Shown here: piece by piece, positions 1 through 8,703 of the stretch
How the letters are laid out: each line of letters starts with the position of its first letter
How positions within the stretch are numbered: the stretch's first letter is position 1
From: CAYYJR01 sp964472305
GTDB taxonomy: Bacteria > Armatimonadota > Hebobacteria > CAIYQO01
DNA: 64,000 nucleotides
Direction: 5' to 3'
NCBI GenBank assembly: GCA_964472305.1
Contig: CAYYJR010000013.1
Location: 1 to 64,000, forward strand
Notes under the pieces: model-generated
The model's input: the letters and a program-made list of their open reading frames with translations, nothing else
Database searches by the model: none
What the model was told of the DNA's origin: nothing
Translations under genes and position numbers: made by a program

Positions 1-213
1 ATAGACCGTGCCATCACCGCCAACGGCTGCAACGACATCATAGCGACCGGCGGCTGCTTGAGCCAACTCCAGTGTATGGCCTGAATGCGTTGTGGTGACT
101 TGATCGGTATGCACGTCATGGGCCTGCAGTGCCGACGTAATCGCTGGCCAGTAGCGCTTGGAATTCCCGGCCGCGGCGTATGGATTGATAATCATCAGAA
201 CGCGCTTACGCAT
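1..213 (-). CDS. Lipid kinase, DagK/YegS family (N-terminal part)
   Basis: The frame runs off the left edge, so only the first 71 residues are visible. They begin MRKRVLMIINPYAAAGN and reach VGGDGTV at residues 64-70. The NP..A.GN stretch and the GGDGT loop are the nucleotide-binding signature of the diacylglycerol kinase catalytic domain (DAGK_cat), shared by YegS/DgkB-type lipid kinases and sphingosine kinases. Such enzymes phosphorylate diacylglycerol or related lipids at the membrane. The ATG at 213 is preceded by GGA about 13 bases upstream; an in-frame ATG at 225 is an alternative. The substrate cannot be told from this fragment. Confidence 0.85.
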   Translation of the reverse strand, partial: MRKRVLMIINPYAAAGNSKRYWPAITSALQAHDVHTDQVTTTHSGHTLELAQAAAGRYDVVAAVGGDGTVY

Positions 214-294
214 AGTTCGTATCATCCATCAAGTATCGCTCTCTGCATTGGGGATCATGCATCAGTCGCTTACCTTGACACTGGTAAGATCGAC

Positions 295-1470
295 TCATCG
301 TAGTCGCATGATCTTGATCTGATACGGTTGCATGTTTGTGGTGCAGGCCACTTGGCGACCATCAGGGAAGAAGGCGTACGGATTATGTTGACGCTCGACG
401 AGTGAAACGATCTGCCCGGTGCGCACATCGAACACACGGCCGTCGGGGGCGATCAGCAGGGAAGCGTCCAGTGAAAAGGCGGGGTCGATCGTTGAGAAGA
501 CTTTGATCATTTGCAGCAATTTCCCAGTCGGAATTTCCCAGATCCTGATAATGTGATCATCCGTGCCGGTAGCCAATAACCGGTTATCGAGTGAAAACAC
601 CAGAGTGCCGGTTGCGTCAGGCATACCATGAAGCTTCGTCACTTGGCAATGTTTCTGTAGATCCCATATTGCCACTGACGAAGATGCAACGGTGCCCAGC
701 GCGCAATCGGCAGATGGGATGCCGGGAAAGAGGATGCGATACGATGCGAACGCGAGTAGTCTGCCATCTGCTGACTCGCTGACGCTATTTACAGTCGAGG
801 GGATACGCGGATACACGCTATTGCGCTCGCCGGCAGGATTGCCTGTGGCCAGGTCATACAACAGGTGACGACCTCCGTCAATGTGGAGATCGACTTTGTG
901 CCCATCCGGAGTGATCGTCATGTCACGGATAAATGCGGGGATGACTACCCGCGCTCGGAGACGCTGACTCGGGACATCCCACAGGTGGAGTTCGGTCCGG
1001 AGTTCTGGGGTATACCAGAGCAGTGCCGCCAGCGTGATGCCATCGGGGGTCACGGCGAGATCCGAGACTTTCCCATCTTCGGGGAATGTATTCACCTCGA
1101 CAGCAGGTGTGATGCCGGGAGGCAAATTCCATTTCCATACAACACTGCCCTTCTCGCGGACGGCTTGGCCATCCATTTCTATCGTCTTGGCATCCCCGGG
1201 TGATAAAAACAGCAGCACCATGCAGGTGGTCAGTGAGACACCGGAAACCATCACCGCGATGGTATGCCCCATGCCAAACCATGACTGGCGCCTATCCTGC
1301 ATCACACCGAATAATGTGCATACGGCCAGAATAATCCCGAGTGGTATCCCCAATACGTTTGATCCCGCCACATCGAAGAGCGACTGGGCCCAAAGGCCTG
1401 ACGTGCCAAAGAGCAGAGACAGCGTTCCCATCAGCACCCTCCGTATACCCGATGACATCTGATCCGTCAT
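295..1470 (-). CDS. Membrane-anchored WD40-like beta-propeller protein
   Basis: A 391-residue protein. The N-terminal 90 residues hold about three hydrophobic segments (near residues 12-28, 38-57 and 67-89). The rest is a set of WD40/quinoprotein-like blades, with motifs such as LHLWDVPSQRL, VAIWDLQKHC and IRIWEIPTGKLL, each followed by a TPDG or SLDN turn. The fold suggests a membrane-tethered propeller that binds a partner; no catalytic motif is visible. The start at 1470 (MTDQMSS) was chosen because the frame upstream is low in complexity; 1458 is also possible. A TATAAT hexamer lies just upstream of 1470, so the transcript leader may be very short. Specific function unknown. Confidence 0.75.
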   Translation of the reverse strand: MTDQMSSGIRRVLMGTLSLLFGTSGLWAQSLFDVAGSNVLGIPLGIILAVCTLFGVMQDRRQSWFGMGHTIAVMVSGVSLTTCMVLLFLSPGDAKTIEMDGQAVREKGSVVWKWNLPPGITPAVEVNTFPEDGKVSDLAVTPDGITLAALLWYTPELRTELHLWDVPSQRLRARVVIPAFIRDMTITPDGHKVDLHIDGGRHLLYDLATGNPAGERNSVYPRIPSTVNSVSESADGRLLAFASYRILFPGIPSADCALGTVASSSVAIWDLQKHCQVTKLHGMPDATGTLVFSLDNRLLATGTDDHIIRIWEIPTGKLLQMIKVFSTIDPAFSLDASLLIAPDGRVFDVRTGQIVSLVERQHNPYAFFPDGRQVACTTNMQPYQIKIMRLR

Positions 1471-1660
1471 ACCGATAATTATACCAGTACAGTAACACAT
1501 TCGATAGGACGCGCCAGAGAATACAGCCGCCATGCTGCCGCCGAACGCTTGGATCCTGCCAAGGAGAACGGTCGACGGCGTATCCGAGGATATACGACGA
1601 GACCGTTCGACAACGGCAGGGGATTAGTGGGCAAGGCAGTATCCATGGTATCCAGATTAG

Positions 1661-1697
1661 CCGCTGCCGGGGGAGACTCCTCCCCCGGCAGCGTAGA
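1661..1697. repeat. 37-bp hairpin repeat, copy A
   Basis: A perfect inverted repeat (14-bp arms, 4-base loop) ending in gcgtaga. It is identical over 37 bp to the copy at 2348-2384. The two copies bracket the GxxExxY cassette. Confidence 0.85.
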
Positions 1698-1713
1698 GCG
1701 ACCGGTAAATAAG

Positions 1714-1826
1714 TTGTCTGAACCGTGATCGATGGGATGACAGGATTTGCTTGATGCGTAGCTCGCGCCATGTTGGCTTTGACTATCGAAGCAATCCTTC
1801 AATCCCACAACTCATGGTTCAGACAA
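1714..1826. repeat. GxxExxY-flanking repeat, copy 1
   Basis: About 113 bp beginning TTGTCTGAACCGTGAT and ending TCATGGTTCAGACAA, so the ends are inverted repeats of each other. Inside are gatgacaggatttgcttg and caatccttcaatcc, which recur in the second copy at 2229-2339. Repeats of this kind (GTCTGAACC...GGTTCAGAC with GACAGGATT / CAATCC cores) are commonly found beside GxxExxY protein genes in diverse bacteria. Confidence 0.8.
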
Positions 1827-2195
1827 CCGGAGCTTGTTGTTATGAACGCGTTTGTATTCTAAACTTCTAGCGCCAAAGTTGAAAAGAAGGCTGATTTCCA
1901 CCTGATACGCCTCCAGATAATTCATTGCCTGCGCAAGGTGCACGTCCTCCAATGTCACAATCGCCTTCAATTCAACCATAATCACCCCTTCAACGAGAAA
2001 ATCTACCCGTTGTGCCAATCAGTTGCTCTCGATAATAGATCGGCATCTCATGTTCGCGCGCAAACGTCAGATGGTGATGCGGCATCTCAATTTCCATTGC
2101 ACGTTGCTAAATCACATCTGAAATCCATTACCCAGAATGCGGTGCACCTGCATCGCCACGCCAATAATCCGCCGGGTGATATCTTCATAACGCAT
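1812..2195 (-). pseudogene. GxxExxY protein (PDDEXK_3-like), frameshifted
   Basis: Three pieces in different frames together read as a GxxExxY family protein. The start MRYEDITRRIIGVAMQVHRI runs to LGNGFQ. A shifted middle piece reads QRAMEIEMPHHHLTFAREHE and continues MPIYYREQLIGT, with a stop just before it. The last frame gives RVDFLVEGVIMVELKAI, then LEAYQVEISLLFNFGARSLE. The family usually has about 120-130 residues, which matches the total span. At least two frameshifts and an in-frame TAG make it a pseudogene unless they are sequencing errors. AAGGAGC lies just upstream of the start. The two flanking repeats mark a mobile or once-mobile cassette. The family is predicted to have a PD-(D/E)XK nuclease fold; its role is not established. 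Confidence 0.85.
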
Positions 2196-2228
2196 GAACA
2201 TGCTCCTTGAAGCCATATCCGGGTTGTA

Positions 2229-2339
2229 TTGTCTGAACCGTGATTTGTTCGATGACAGGATTTCCTTGGATCTTTTCTCGCACAACATCTGCTTTGACCA
2301 TCAAGGCAATCCTTCAATCCAGAAATCATGGTTCAGATA
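2229..2339. repeat. GxxExxY-flanking repeat, copy 2
   Basis: Second copy of the ~112-bp repeat, in the same orientation as copy 1. It shares the GTCTGAACCGTGAT left end, the gatgacaggatt and ggcaatccttcaatcc cores, and the ATCATGGTTCAGA right end. The two copies are diverged in the middle. Confidence 0.8.
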
Positions 2340-2347
2340 ACATACAC

Positions 2348-2384
2348 CCGCTGCCGGGGGAGACTCCTCCCCCGGCAGCGTAGA
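2348..2384 (-). terminator. 37-bp hairpin, copy B, downstream of the lipoprotein gene
   Basis: Identical to 1661-1697. It lies 25 bases after the stop of the 622-residue lipoprotein gene, so it probably served as that gene's terminator. The 14-bp stem is GC-rich; no clear U-tract follows. Confidence 0.6.
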
Positions 2385-2408
2385 TCGATTGAATCACTCA
2401 TCGTGGAA

Positions 2409-4277
2409 TCAGAAGAACGGCGAATGGTTTCGCAATAATAGCTCCGATATTGATGTATTCCGCTGCATCGGCAATGGGTATGGCGTTATATATTCTCTTT
2501 TCGTAACGGTTGTGTTTATCATTCCATCTTGAGCTTGTGGAGCTAAACAATTATCACGAACTTGTTGGTCTAATTCGTAACTTTTTGAAGTGAAAGCTTC
2601 CTGCAGTGTAGCATTAGAAACCAGCGCTTCCGCAACCCACATATCAACCGTTGTTATACACCAATTCATTTGCCAACCAGGTAAAGATGTGAAATCAGGG
2701 AAAATGATAGCATTACCCAATTCGGATGACCTTTTCGCGCTTACCGTAAGCGACTGCCAGTAGGGTGTGCTGTAATCAGAGGAGCAGAATCTATAAGCAA
2801 CAGCGTCTGGATACATACTCCAGGTAAATGACGATTGCGGATAATGGTCATTTGCCATGAGTGTCATCGTCGGTGAACTAAATGGCTCGGGTGCTACAAT
2901 GGTGATGTCATGAGGTGTGGCGAAGAAGATATCTTTCTTAAAAAAAGAGCCATCGACTTTGACTTGATATAGATCACCTTCGATCATATGATCCGAAGGT
3001 AATGCTGCGTATGTTAATCCGGTGCTACCAGAGCTGCCCAAATAGACTCGTGTGTGATTTGCAGATAAAAAATCTATATAACAATATTCAATCGGGCCAT
3101 CAACTCGGTAATTCCCAATCAAATCGAAGCTACTAATCCCTGTGAAATCAATGTCATGGTGGAGATTACCATCGACAATGAGATTGCGATTCAGATACAT
3201 CCTTTTCGGTGACACCCCCCAATTGACGGCACATAGATCATATATCCCAGGCATGATATTCCACATCAGCGAAAAATATCCTGGACCATCTGGGTATGCC
3301 CTATTTGTACCTATTGCATATGTAGTTGAGCCGATATTGTTCAGCAGCATACCATTGACTGAATACGATCCTGCGATGCTTATTGGCTGCCTGTACTGTG
3401 TAATCTCGCTCGTCGTCGCAATAACAACTCTTACACACTCGCTTTCTACCATAGCAATCCCGTACCGTCCCTGCGGATCGGTCACAGTTTCGGTATAAAT
3501 ACCCGGTGTGGTGCCCAGCACCTGCCACGGGCTATCGCCATCCTGGAATGCCACCCACTGGCAGTTCGTTGGTGTGATCAACGTCACATCCTGGCCGACG
3601 ACCGCTTCGGTAATGGTTACCATAACCGATGCGGTTTTGGTGGATTCGGTATCGGTCACGCGCACGGTGGCGGTGCCGAGGGCCACTCCGGTGACCAGGC
3701 CGTTGCCATCGACGGTGGCTTTCGCGGTGTCGAGTGATTCCCATGTCAATTTCGACGGGCTGAGCAGCAGGTAATACCCGTCGACATCCTGCGCGAAGAC
3801 ACTCAGTTGGCGCGTGTGTCCGATCGCGACGCCGGGGGACGCCGGCAGCAGCGTCAGGTGATCGACGCGGCTGGCCATGGTGAGGGTGACAACGGTGACT
3901 TTGCCTGATTGCGTCACCAGCGGCGCTGAACCGGTCGCCAGCGCAGTGCCGCCAGCGTTCCATTGCGGAAAGGCGGTGGCAATGGCGGTGAACGTGCCGA
4001 CCGGCAGCCGGTCGAAGGTCACCGTGGATGTCCCGCCCTCCGCGGGACGATTGGCATAGCGTTCAGCGACCGGGGTATCCTGCCCCTCCTTCATCACCCG
4101 GATAGCGATGGATTGGGTGGCCTGGGGGATGAGCCGCGAGGTCTGCGGCCATTTGATGGTGAAGGTCGCGCCGCCGGAGCGCGCGCCGCCGGTGAAGCTT
4201 TTCTGATCACCCCCGCCGCAGCCGACCAGGAGCAACGCAACCAGTGTAAATCCAATGAAGACGAGAGATCGATTCAT
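2409..4277 (-). CDS. Lipoprotein with shared N-terminal domain and BIG2-like domain
   Basis: A 622-residue predicted lipoprotein, last gene of a five-gene minus-strand run. The signal peptide ends in a lipobox LLVGC (Cys20), followed by GGG. Residues ~38-135 carry a domain also found in the three upstream genes (IKWPQTSRLIPQATQSI ... NRPAEGG ... LPVGTFTA ... VTVVTLTM). Residues ~140-225 look like a BIG2/Ig-like domain (QLSVFAQDVDGYYL, ATVDGNGLVTGVALGTATV). The remaining ~400 residues, beta-rich and aromatic-rich, match no family I recognise. The start at 4277 has GGAGGAACCAGC directly before ATG. It is probably anchored in the envelope and exposed to the outside or periplasm. Codon usage in the C-terminal half is more AT-rich than in its neighbours, hinting at a different origin for that part. 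Confidence 0.8.
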   Translation of the reverse strand: MNRSLVFIGFTLVALLLVGCGGGDQKSFTGGARSGGATFTIKWPQTSRLIPQATQSIAIRVMKEGQDTPVAERYANRPAEGGTSTVTFDRLPVGTFTAIATAFPQWNAGGTALATGSAPLVTQSGKVTVVTLTMASRVDHLTLLPASPGVAIGHTRQLSVFAQDVDGYYLLLSPSKLTWESLDTAKATVDGNGLVTGVALGTATVRVTDTESTKTASVMVTITEAVVGQDVTLITPTNCQWVAFQDGDSPWQVLGTTPGIYTETVTDPQGRYGIAMVESECVRVVIATTSEITQYRQPISIAGSYSVNGMLLNNIGSTTYAIGTNRAYPDGPGYFSLMWNIMPGIYDLCAVNWGVSPKRMYLNRNLIVDGNLHHDIDFTGISSFDLIGNYRVDGPIEYCYIDFLSANHTRVYLGSSGSTGLTYAALPSDHMIEGDLYQVKVDGSFFKKDIFFATPHDITIVAPEPFSSPTMTLMANDHYPQSSFTWSMYPDAVAYRFCSSDYSTPYWQSLTVSAKRSSELGNAIIFPDFTSLPGWQMNWCITTVDMWVAEALVSNATLQEAFTSKSYELDQQVRDNCLAPQAQDGMINTTVTKREYITPYPLPMQRNTSISELLLRNHSPFF

Positions 4278-4368
4278 GCTGGTTCCTCCGTATGAGTTGC
4301 AGTTCGGGCGCTCATTCCGCCGTAATGTTGCCATCGGAGACGCGGCGAGCGCCCGAACGTCCTTTACG

Positions 4369-5211
4369 CTACTGCACGATCACTGCAGCCTCCGCCGCGG
4401 GAATTAGCTCGATTGAGCCCAGGTCCTGCATGACGAGTCGTTCGCCGAGGGTTACCATCTGGTATTTCACATCGAAGTTCGGTGGATTGCCGCCCATGTG
4501 AGCACTATCCGGCACGATAGGCAACTGCACCTGGGTCAGGCTACCCAACTCGCCAGAGTCGAAGTAGGCGTAGAACTTCCCGCCGGCGCAGATGAATACC
4601 TGCGCGGTTAGGCCTTGTAAGGGTGAAGACCAGAGTTCAGTTCCCGCCGGATCTTTGATATTAGCCGTAAACATATTACATCCCGGTACCGGCAATGTGG
4701 CCGTGCCGTGCTTCCAAACCAGTTGACCGGTGACGAGATAAGGATTCAGCGTGTCGAATGGATACCACCACCCCAGTGACGGTTCCAGATACACGTTTCC
4801 TTCGTAATTGGTTCCGTGCTGATACGTCCACCCTGTTCCCCAAGCCACAGGGAGACTATCGGCATTGAAGGCGACCGCACTGAGACGAATATCGCCGCCG
4901 GCCACATTGGTGAACGTCACCCGGGTATTGAAAGTATCCGCGGGTCGCGCAACGGTTTGCGTGCTTGCCGTGCCCTCGCCATCCATGACGTCCACCCGGA
5001 TGGATGTTGTATCCGCGGGGATGAACCGCGAGGCCTTGGTCGGCGGCGCGGACCAGGCGATATTCAGAGTCAGGTTGCCGCGGGTGAGCGTTTCCGTGTT
5101 GCCCGGGGTGGTGAGGGAGGATGATGAATCTCCCCCACCGCAACCCGTGATGAGCAAGGCCAGCAGTATACCGGCGCCGGCCACCCAGTGTTTGAGACTC
5201 AAGTGTTGCAT
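4369..5211 (-). CDS. Lipoprotein of the shared-domain family, short form
   Basis: A 280-residue predicted lipoprotein. The signal peptide MQHLSLKHWVAGAGILLALL ends in LITGC (Cys24), then GGG and a Ser-rich linker. Residues ~50-135 hold the domain shared with neighbouring genes (IAWSAPPTKASRFIPADTTS, then VARPADTF and GDIRLSAVAFN). The C-terminal half is a beta-rich stretch (CNMFTANIKDPAGTELW, FICAGGKFYAYFDSGELG) with no recognised family. The strong ribosome site GGAGGAGGTGATCCC precedes the ATG. It lies 16 bases downstream of the next gene's stop, so the two are almost certainly co-transcribed. Function unknown. Confidence 0.8.
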   Translation of the reverse strand: MQHLSLKHWVAGAGILLALLITGCGGGDSSSSLTTPGNTETLTRGNLTLNIAWSAPPTKASRFIPADTTSIRVDVMDGEGTASTQTVARPADTFNTRVTFTNVAGGDIRLSAVAFNADSLPVAWGTGWTYQHGTNYEGNVYLEPSLGWWYPFDTLNPYLVTGQLVWKHGTATLPVPGCNMFTANIKDPAGTELWSSPLQGLTAQVFICAGGKFYAYFDSGELGSLTQVQLPIVPDSAHMGGNPPNFDVKYQMVTLGERLVMQDLGSIELIPAAEAAVIVQ

Positions 5212-5227
5212 GGGATCACCTCCTCCG

Positions 5228-6958
5228 TTAATAGATCCAGACGTTCATATCGCCCCGGGGGTAGAGCAAGCTGTCCGGTATGCCGCCGGGCACCAACCCG
5301 CCGAAGGTCGGATCGGGGAAGGCGCCTTGTTTGAGCACAATCGTATCGGGGCCGAGTATGGTGAAGGTCGGCAGGATGGCGCGGATGTCCTGGATCGGAC
5401 TGGTGAACAACGACGGGATATTGATCGTCACGTCCGACCCAAGCCCGGTATACGATGGGCTCAGGGTGTAGGCGCCATCCAGGGCAGGACGCATCAGCTT
5501 GCAGGCGTCCCGCACCTTGGAGACTATATACGTCGACTCGCCGACACTGTAGCCGGTATAGTAGTCATAATTGGGATGCGCCCGGAACAGTTCACCGACC
5601 TCGTACAGTTGCCAGGGTCGCTGCAGGTGATAATCGCTTGCCGCGATGATGTCATCCAGCGCGGTCCGATAGTCCACCAACGCTGCTGCCATGTTCGCGG
5701 CGCCCGTCGCGCGCAACGTCCCGAAGGGTGCAGCCGGCATATATTCCGCCGGCGTGATGCGGCCATCGGTGTTGGCATCATACTCCAGCGGCATCTGCGA
5801 GATGGTAAAATCCGCCGGCAGGGTAAGATCATACGCCAGCAACTGATGGAAGAGGCCGCGCATCAACGCCAGTTCCGCCTGCACGATCTTCACGTCACCC
5901 TGGTCCAGCACAATCGCGTTGCCGTCGCCGGGCGAGGGGATTTCCAACGGCTCGGTAAGGCTCACGTCGTCGAGATGGGTCTGTGCCGCCGTCAACGCCG
6001 GCAGCATAATATCGGCCAGGTCCTGCTGCACGGCGACCGGATCGACCGGCAAACCGACGGTACCCTGGCGGCTGCGCGTCTGCAAGGAGACGGGCTTGCG
6101 GGTCAGGGTGGTCATCGGTGCGGTGAACCCATCTACGCTGAGCGCGGTGAGCGCCGTACCGGGAGTCGAGAGGCGCGCCATCATCCGCACCGCGGGCACC
6201 GGGTCGGGAGCGACCCAGGGATCGACCGCCATGACCGGCGGGGTTACGACTGCGCCTGCCCCACCGCTGTCGAAGGGCAGTTCCCACTTGATTGCCAGGT
6301 CGCAAGCCGCCGTGGTCAGTGAAGCGAGTGCCAGCAGGACATGCGCCTGTGTCGTCGCGCGCGGGCTGTTGCCCAGTGTAATAGCCTGATTGGCCAGCGC
6401 CACGATGTCCGTCGCGATCTGCTTGGTCTCCGCGAAGCTGGTGGGATTGCTCGATGCCAGCAGCGCGGACGCGTCGGCAATCTGCTGGTCCGCCGCGGTC
6501 GTGGCGGTCAGCGTCACGTGCGCGCTTGCGGTTTGCTCTGGCTCGATCGTTGCGCTGCTCTGCCCGTACGCAAGCATGGTTCCCGCGCTGTCAAGCGCAT
6601 AGATGGTGATCAGTTTATAACCGATCGGCACATTGGCGAGCGTACCGCTGTTCGCCGGACGGGTGATGGTCATCGTCATCCGGCCGTCGTTCTGCGGATT
6701 CATCGGATCACCGTAGATACCGGTGCCGCTGACGCGCACGAACAGCGAGGTGGTCGCGGCCGGAATGGCGCGCGACTCCGCCGGCCATTGCACCGCAAAG
6801 GTCAGTTGGCCGAATTGCGTAGGCGCCGGCGGCACTTTGGCGTCCGAGACGTGTTTACCGCTGAGCGCGTTCGACGAGCAACCAGCCAGGATGCTCAACA
6901 ACAGCCCGCAGGTGATCATCGCCAGAATCACCCGGGCTGAGTCAGTCAATCGTGTCAT
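5228..6958 (-). CDS. Lipoprotein of the shared-domain family with EF-hand-like loop
   Basis: A 576-residue predicted lipoprotein with lipobox LAGC (Cys27) followed by SS. Residues ~49-150 form the shared N-terminal domain (FAVQWPAESRAIPAATTS ... ITRPANSG ... VPIGYKLITIYALD ... AHVTLTA). The rest is largely alpha-helical with LPALTAAQTHLDD, DQGDVKIVQAELALMRGL and a calcium-loop-like DANTDGRITPAEY near residues 394-406. It ends with DPTFGGLVPGGIPDSLLYP. These blocks recur in the same order in the upstream gene, so the two are full-length paralogs. The ATG at 6958 is preferred over the GTG at 6961 because it sits 7 bases after AGGAG. No enzyme motif seen. Confidence 0.82.
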   Translation of the reverse strand: MTRLTDSARVILAMITCGLLLSILAGCSSNALSGKHVSDAKVPPAPTQFGQLTFAVQWPAESRAIPAATTSLFVRVSGTGIYGDPMNPQNDGRMTMTITRPANSGTLANVPIGYKLITIYALDSAGTMLAYGQSSATIEPEQTASAHVTLTATTAADQQIADASALLASSNPTSFAETKQIATDIVALANQAITLGNSPRATTQAHVLLALASLTTAACDLAIKWELPFDSGGAGAVVTPPVMAVDPWVAPDPVPAVRMMARLSTPGTALTALSVDGFTAPMTTLTRKPVSLQTRSRQGTVGLPVDPVAVQQDLADIMLPALTAAQTHLDDVSLTEPLEIPSPGDGNAIVLDQGDVKIVQAELALMRGLFHQLLAYDLTLPADFTISQMPLEYDANTDGRITPAEYMPAAPFGTLRATGAANMAAALVDYRTALDDIIAASDYHLQRPWQLYEVGELFRAHPNYDYYTGYSVGESTYIVSKVRDACKLMRPALDGAYTLSPSYTGLGSDVTINIPSLFTSPIQDIRAILPTFTILGPDTIVLKQGAFPDPTFGGLVPGGIPDSLLYPRGDMNVWIY

Positions 6959-6983
6959 CACAGTTCTCCTTTCTTCCGGGTGT

Positions 6984-8681
6984 TCAGTCCACGGTGACCG
7001 TCAAATCGCCGAAGAGGCGATTCGGATCCCAACTCTGGTAGAGGACTTCCGTCGGCAAGCTATTCGGGAACAACCCGCCGAACGTCAGATCGTCGATGGT
7101 CGTGAGATCGGCGTCCGCCCACCCCTGAATCAATGTGTAATCGGGCGCGATTGTCCGGAGATTCGCCACCGGCGAGGTGAAGAGCGCCGGCAGGTTGATC
7201 CGCACGTCCTGGGACAGCGTCGAAATCCACGGGCTGAGGGTGGCTGGGCCGTTAAAGGCCGTCGCCAGCACGATGGCACCGTCACGCACGATCGCCAGCT
7301 CTTGCGGGTTGGCGCCGGCCAGCAGTTCGCCCGGTTTTGCCAGTTGCTGGGGCTGTCCGCCGGTCGCGGGCTGCAGGTGATAACTGCATCCCGTCTTCAA
7401 GTCCGCCAGGCAGTCCCGGTAGCTTTGCAGGCTGCTCGTTAACAGCGCGGCTCCGCCCGACTTCAAGGCGCCGAAAGGCGCTGGCGGCAGGTATTCCGCC
7501 GGGGTGACCACGCCGTCGCTGTTGGCATCGCGCAACGTTATATCGATATGGATGTCGAAGGTGCCGGGATTCAAGTTGTAGGCCAGCGCCTGATTCAACG
7601 CGCCGCTTAGCAACTGGTTCAAGGCACTCAACAGGCAGATGTCGCCATAGTCAATAACCACGAAGGCGCTCGGATCAGCGGGCGCCAGCGGATTCTGCAG
7701 CGTCAATGCCAGGTCCGTCTGTTTCAAAGCGTCCCAGTGCGTCTGAACCGCCGTTAACGCCGGCAGAATGGTATTGGTTATTTCCGTGACGGCCAGTTGG
7801 TAAATCTGGCTGTCGGTCATCACCCGCGTTCGCGCCGTCGTCATGGTAAAACGGCGGGTGGGCAGAGTCGTATCCAGGAACGCATCGGATTGTAACAGAT
7901 CGAGAGAACCGGACAGGCTGGAGGCTTTCGCGGCCAGCAGCAGCATTGATACGGGATCATTCGCCAGCCAGCGTCCGGGTCCCGTCATGGCCGCCGCAGT
8001 GCCGGTATTCACCAGTGGTTGCAGCGTGATGGCTTCCTGGATGCCCATCTTCGCCAACCGGGCCAGCGCCCAGTAGAAATGGGCTTTCTGTGCGCCGGTC
8101 GAGCCGGCCGTCGCGGCGGAGAGCGCCAGATTCAGGTGTCCGAGCGCACTATCGATTTTGGTGTTGGCCAGCGTCAGGTTCTTGGCATCCACGGCAGCAT
8201 TGGCCGCCAGCATATCCTGAACCGCCAGGGCGATCTCGCTCTCGACATCACCTTGCACCGCTGCCAGCGTGATTGTCGCATTGACCATGCGATCATTCAC
8301 GATGGTCACGGTGGTCGTGCCGTTCGCCAGCACGGCATCGCTGTCGTTCAGCGCTTCGGCGTTGATCGATTTGCTCCCGATCGGCAGATCAAGCGCATTG
8401 GTGGTGACGGAGGATGTGCCGGTGGGTCGCGGAATATCGACTACCCGCGCCTCTTCCAGCCCGACCCCGATGATCGTCACTTTAATGTGCGTGGTTGCCG
8501 CGGGAATCACACGGGTTTGTTGGGGCCATTGTATCGTGAGCAGTAGCCTGCCCTGGCCCGACGTGCTGCCGCTGAAGGCATTGCTGCCGTTGTTGGATGA
8601 ACACCCTATCAGCGAAAGCAGCGCCAGGCCGGTGGCGATCAGCAACGCCCACGCCTGGAGTATCCGAAGGGTTCTAGTCAT
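6984..8681 (-). CDS. Lipoprotein of the shared-domain family with EF-hand-like loop (paralog)
   Basis: A 565-residue paralog of the adjacent downstream gene. Lipobox LIGC (Cys27) and SSNNG follow a clean signal peptide. The shared domain spans residues ~46-140 (LLTIQWPQQTRVIPAATTHI ... IPRPTGTS ... LPIGSKSINAEALN ... VNATITLA). The helical part contains ILPALTAVQTHWDAL and YGDICLLSALNQLLSG, then the EF-hand-like DANSDGVVTPAEY at 385-397 and the ending DLTFGGLFPNSLPTEVLY. AAAGGAGC precedes the ATG. The spacing of 25 bases to the next gene supports one operon. Likely an outer-membrane or periplasmic protein that may bind calcium; otherwise unknown. Confidence 0.82.
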   Translation of the reverse strand: MTRTLRILQAWALLIATGLALLSLIGCSSNNGSNAFSGSTSGQGRLLLTIQWPQQTRVIPAATTHIKVTIIGVGLEEARVVDIPRPTGTSSVTTNALDLPIGSKSINAEALNDSDAVLANGTTTVTIVNDRMVNATITLAAVQGDVESEIALAVQDMLAANAAVDAKNLTLANTKIDSALGHLNLALSAATAGSTGAQKAHFYWALARLAKMGIQEAITLQPLVNTGTAAAMTGPGRWLANDPVSMLLLAAKASSLSGSLDLLQSDAFLDTTLPTRRFTMTTARTRVMTDSQIYQLAVTEITNTILPALTAVQTHWDALKQTDLALTLQNPLAPADPSAFVVIDYGDICLLSALNQLLSGALNQALAYNLNPGTFDIHIDITLRDANSDGVVTPAEYLPPAPFGALKSGGAALLTSSLQSYRDCLADLKTGCSYHLQPATGGQPQQLAKPGELLAGANPQELAIVRDGAIVLATAFNGPATLSPWISTLSQDVRINLPALFTSPVANLRTIAPDYTLIQGWADADLTTIDDLTFGGLFPNSLPTEVLYQSWDPNRLFGDLTVTVD

Positions 8682-8703
8682 GTCATGCTCCTTTCAGCGG
8701 ACG

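Noticed and set aside
4865..6322. A 485-codon open frame on the plus strand
   Set aside because: It covers two lipoprotein genes antisense and reads as low-complexity His/Arg/Gln sequence without a ribosome site.
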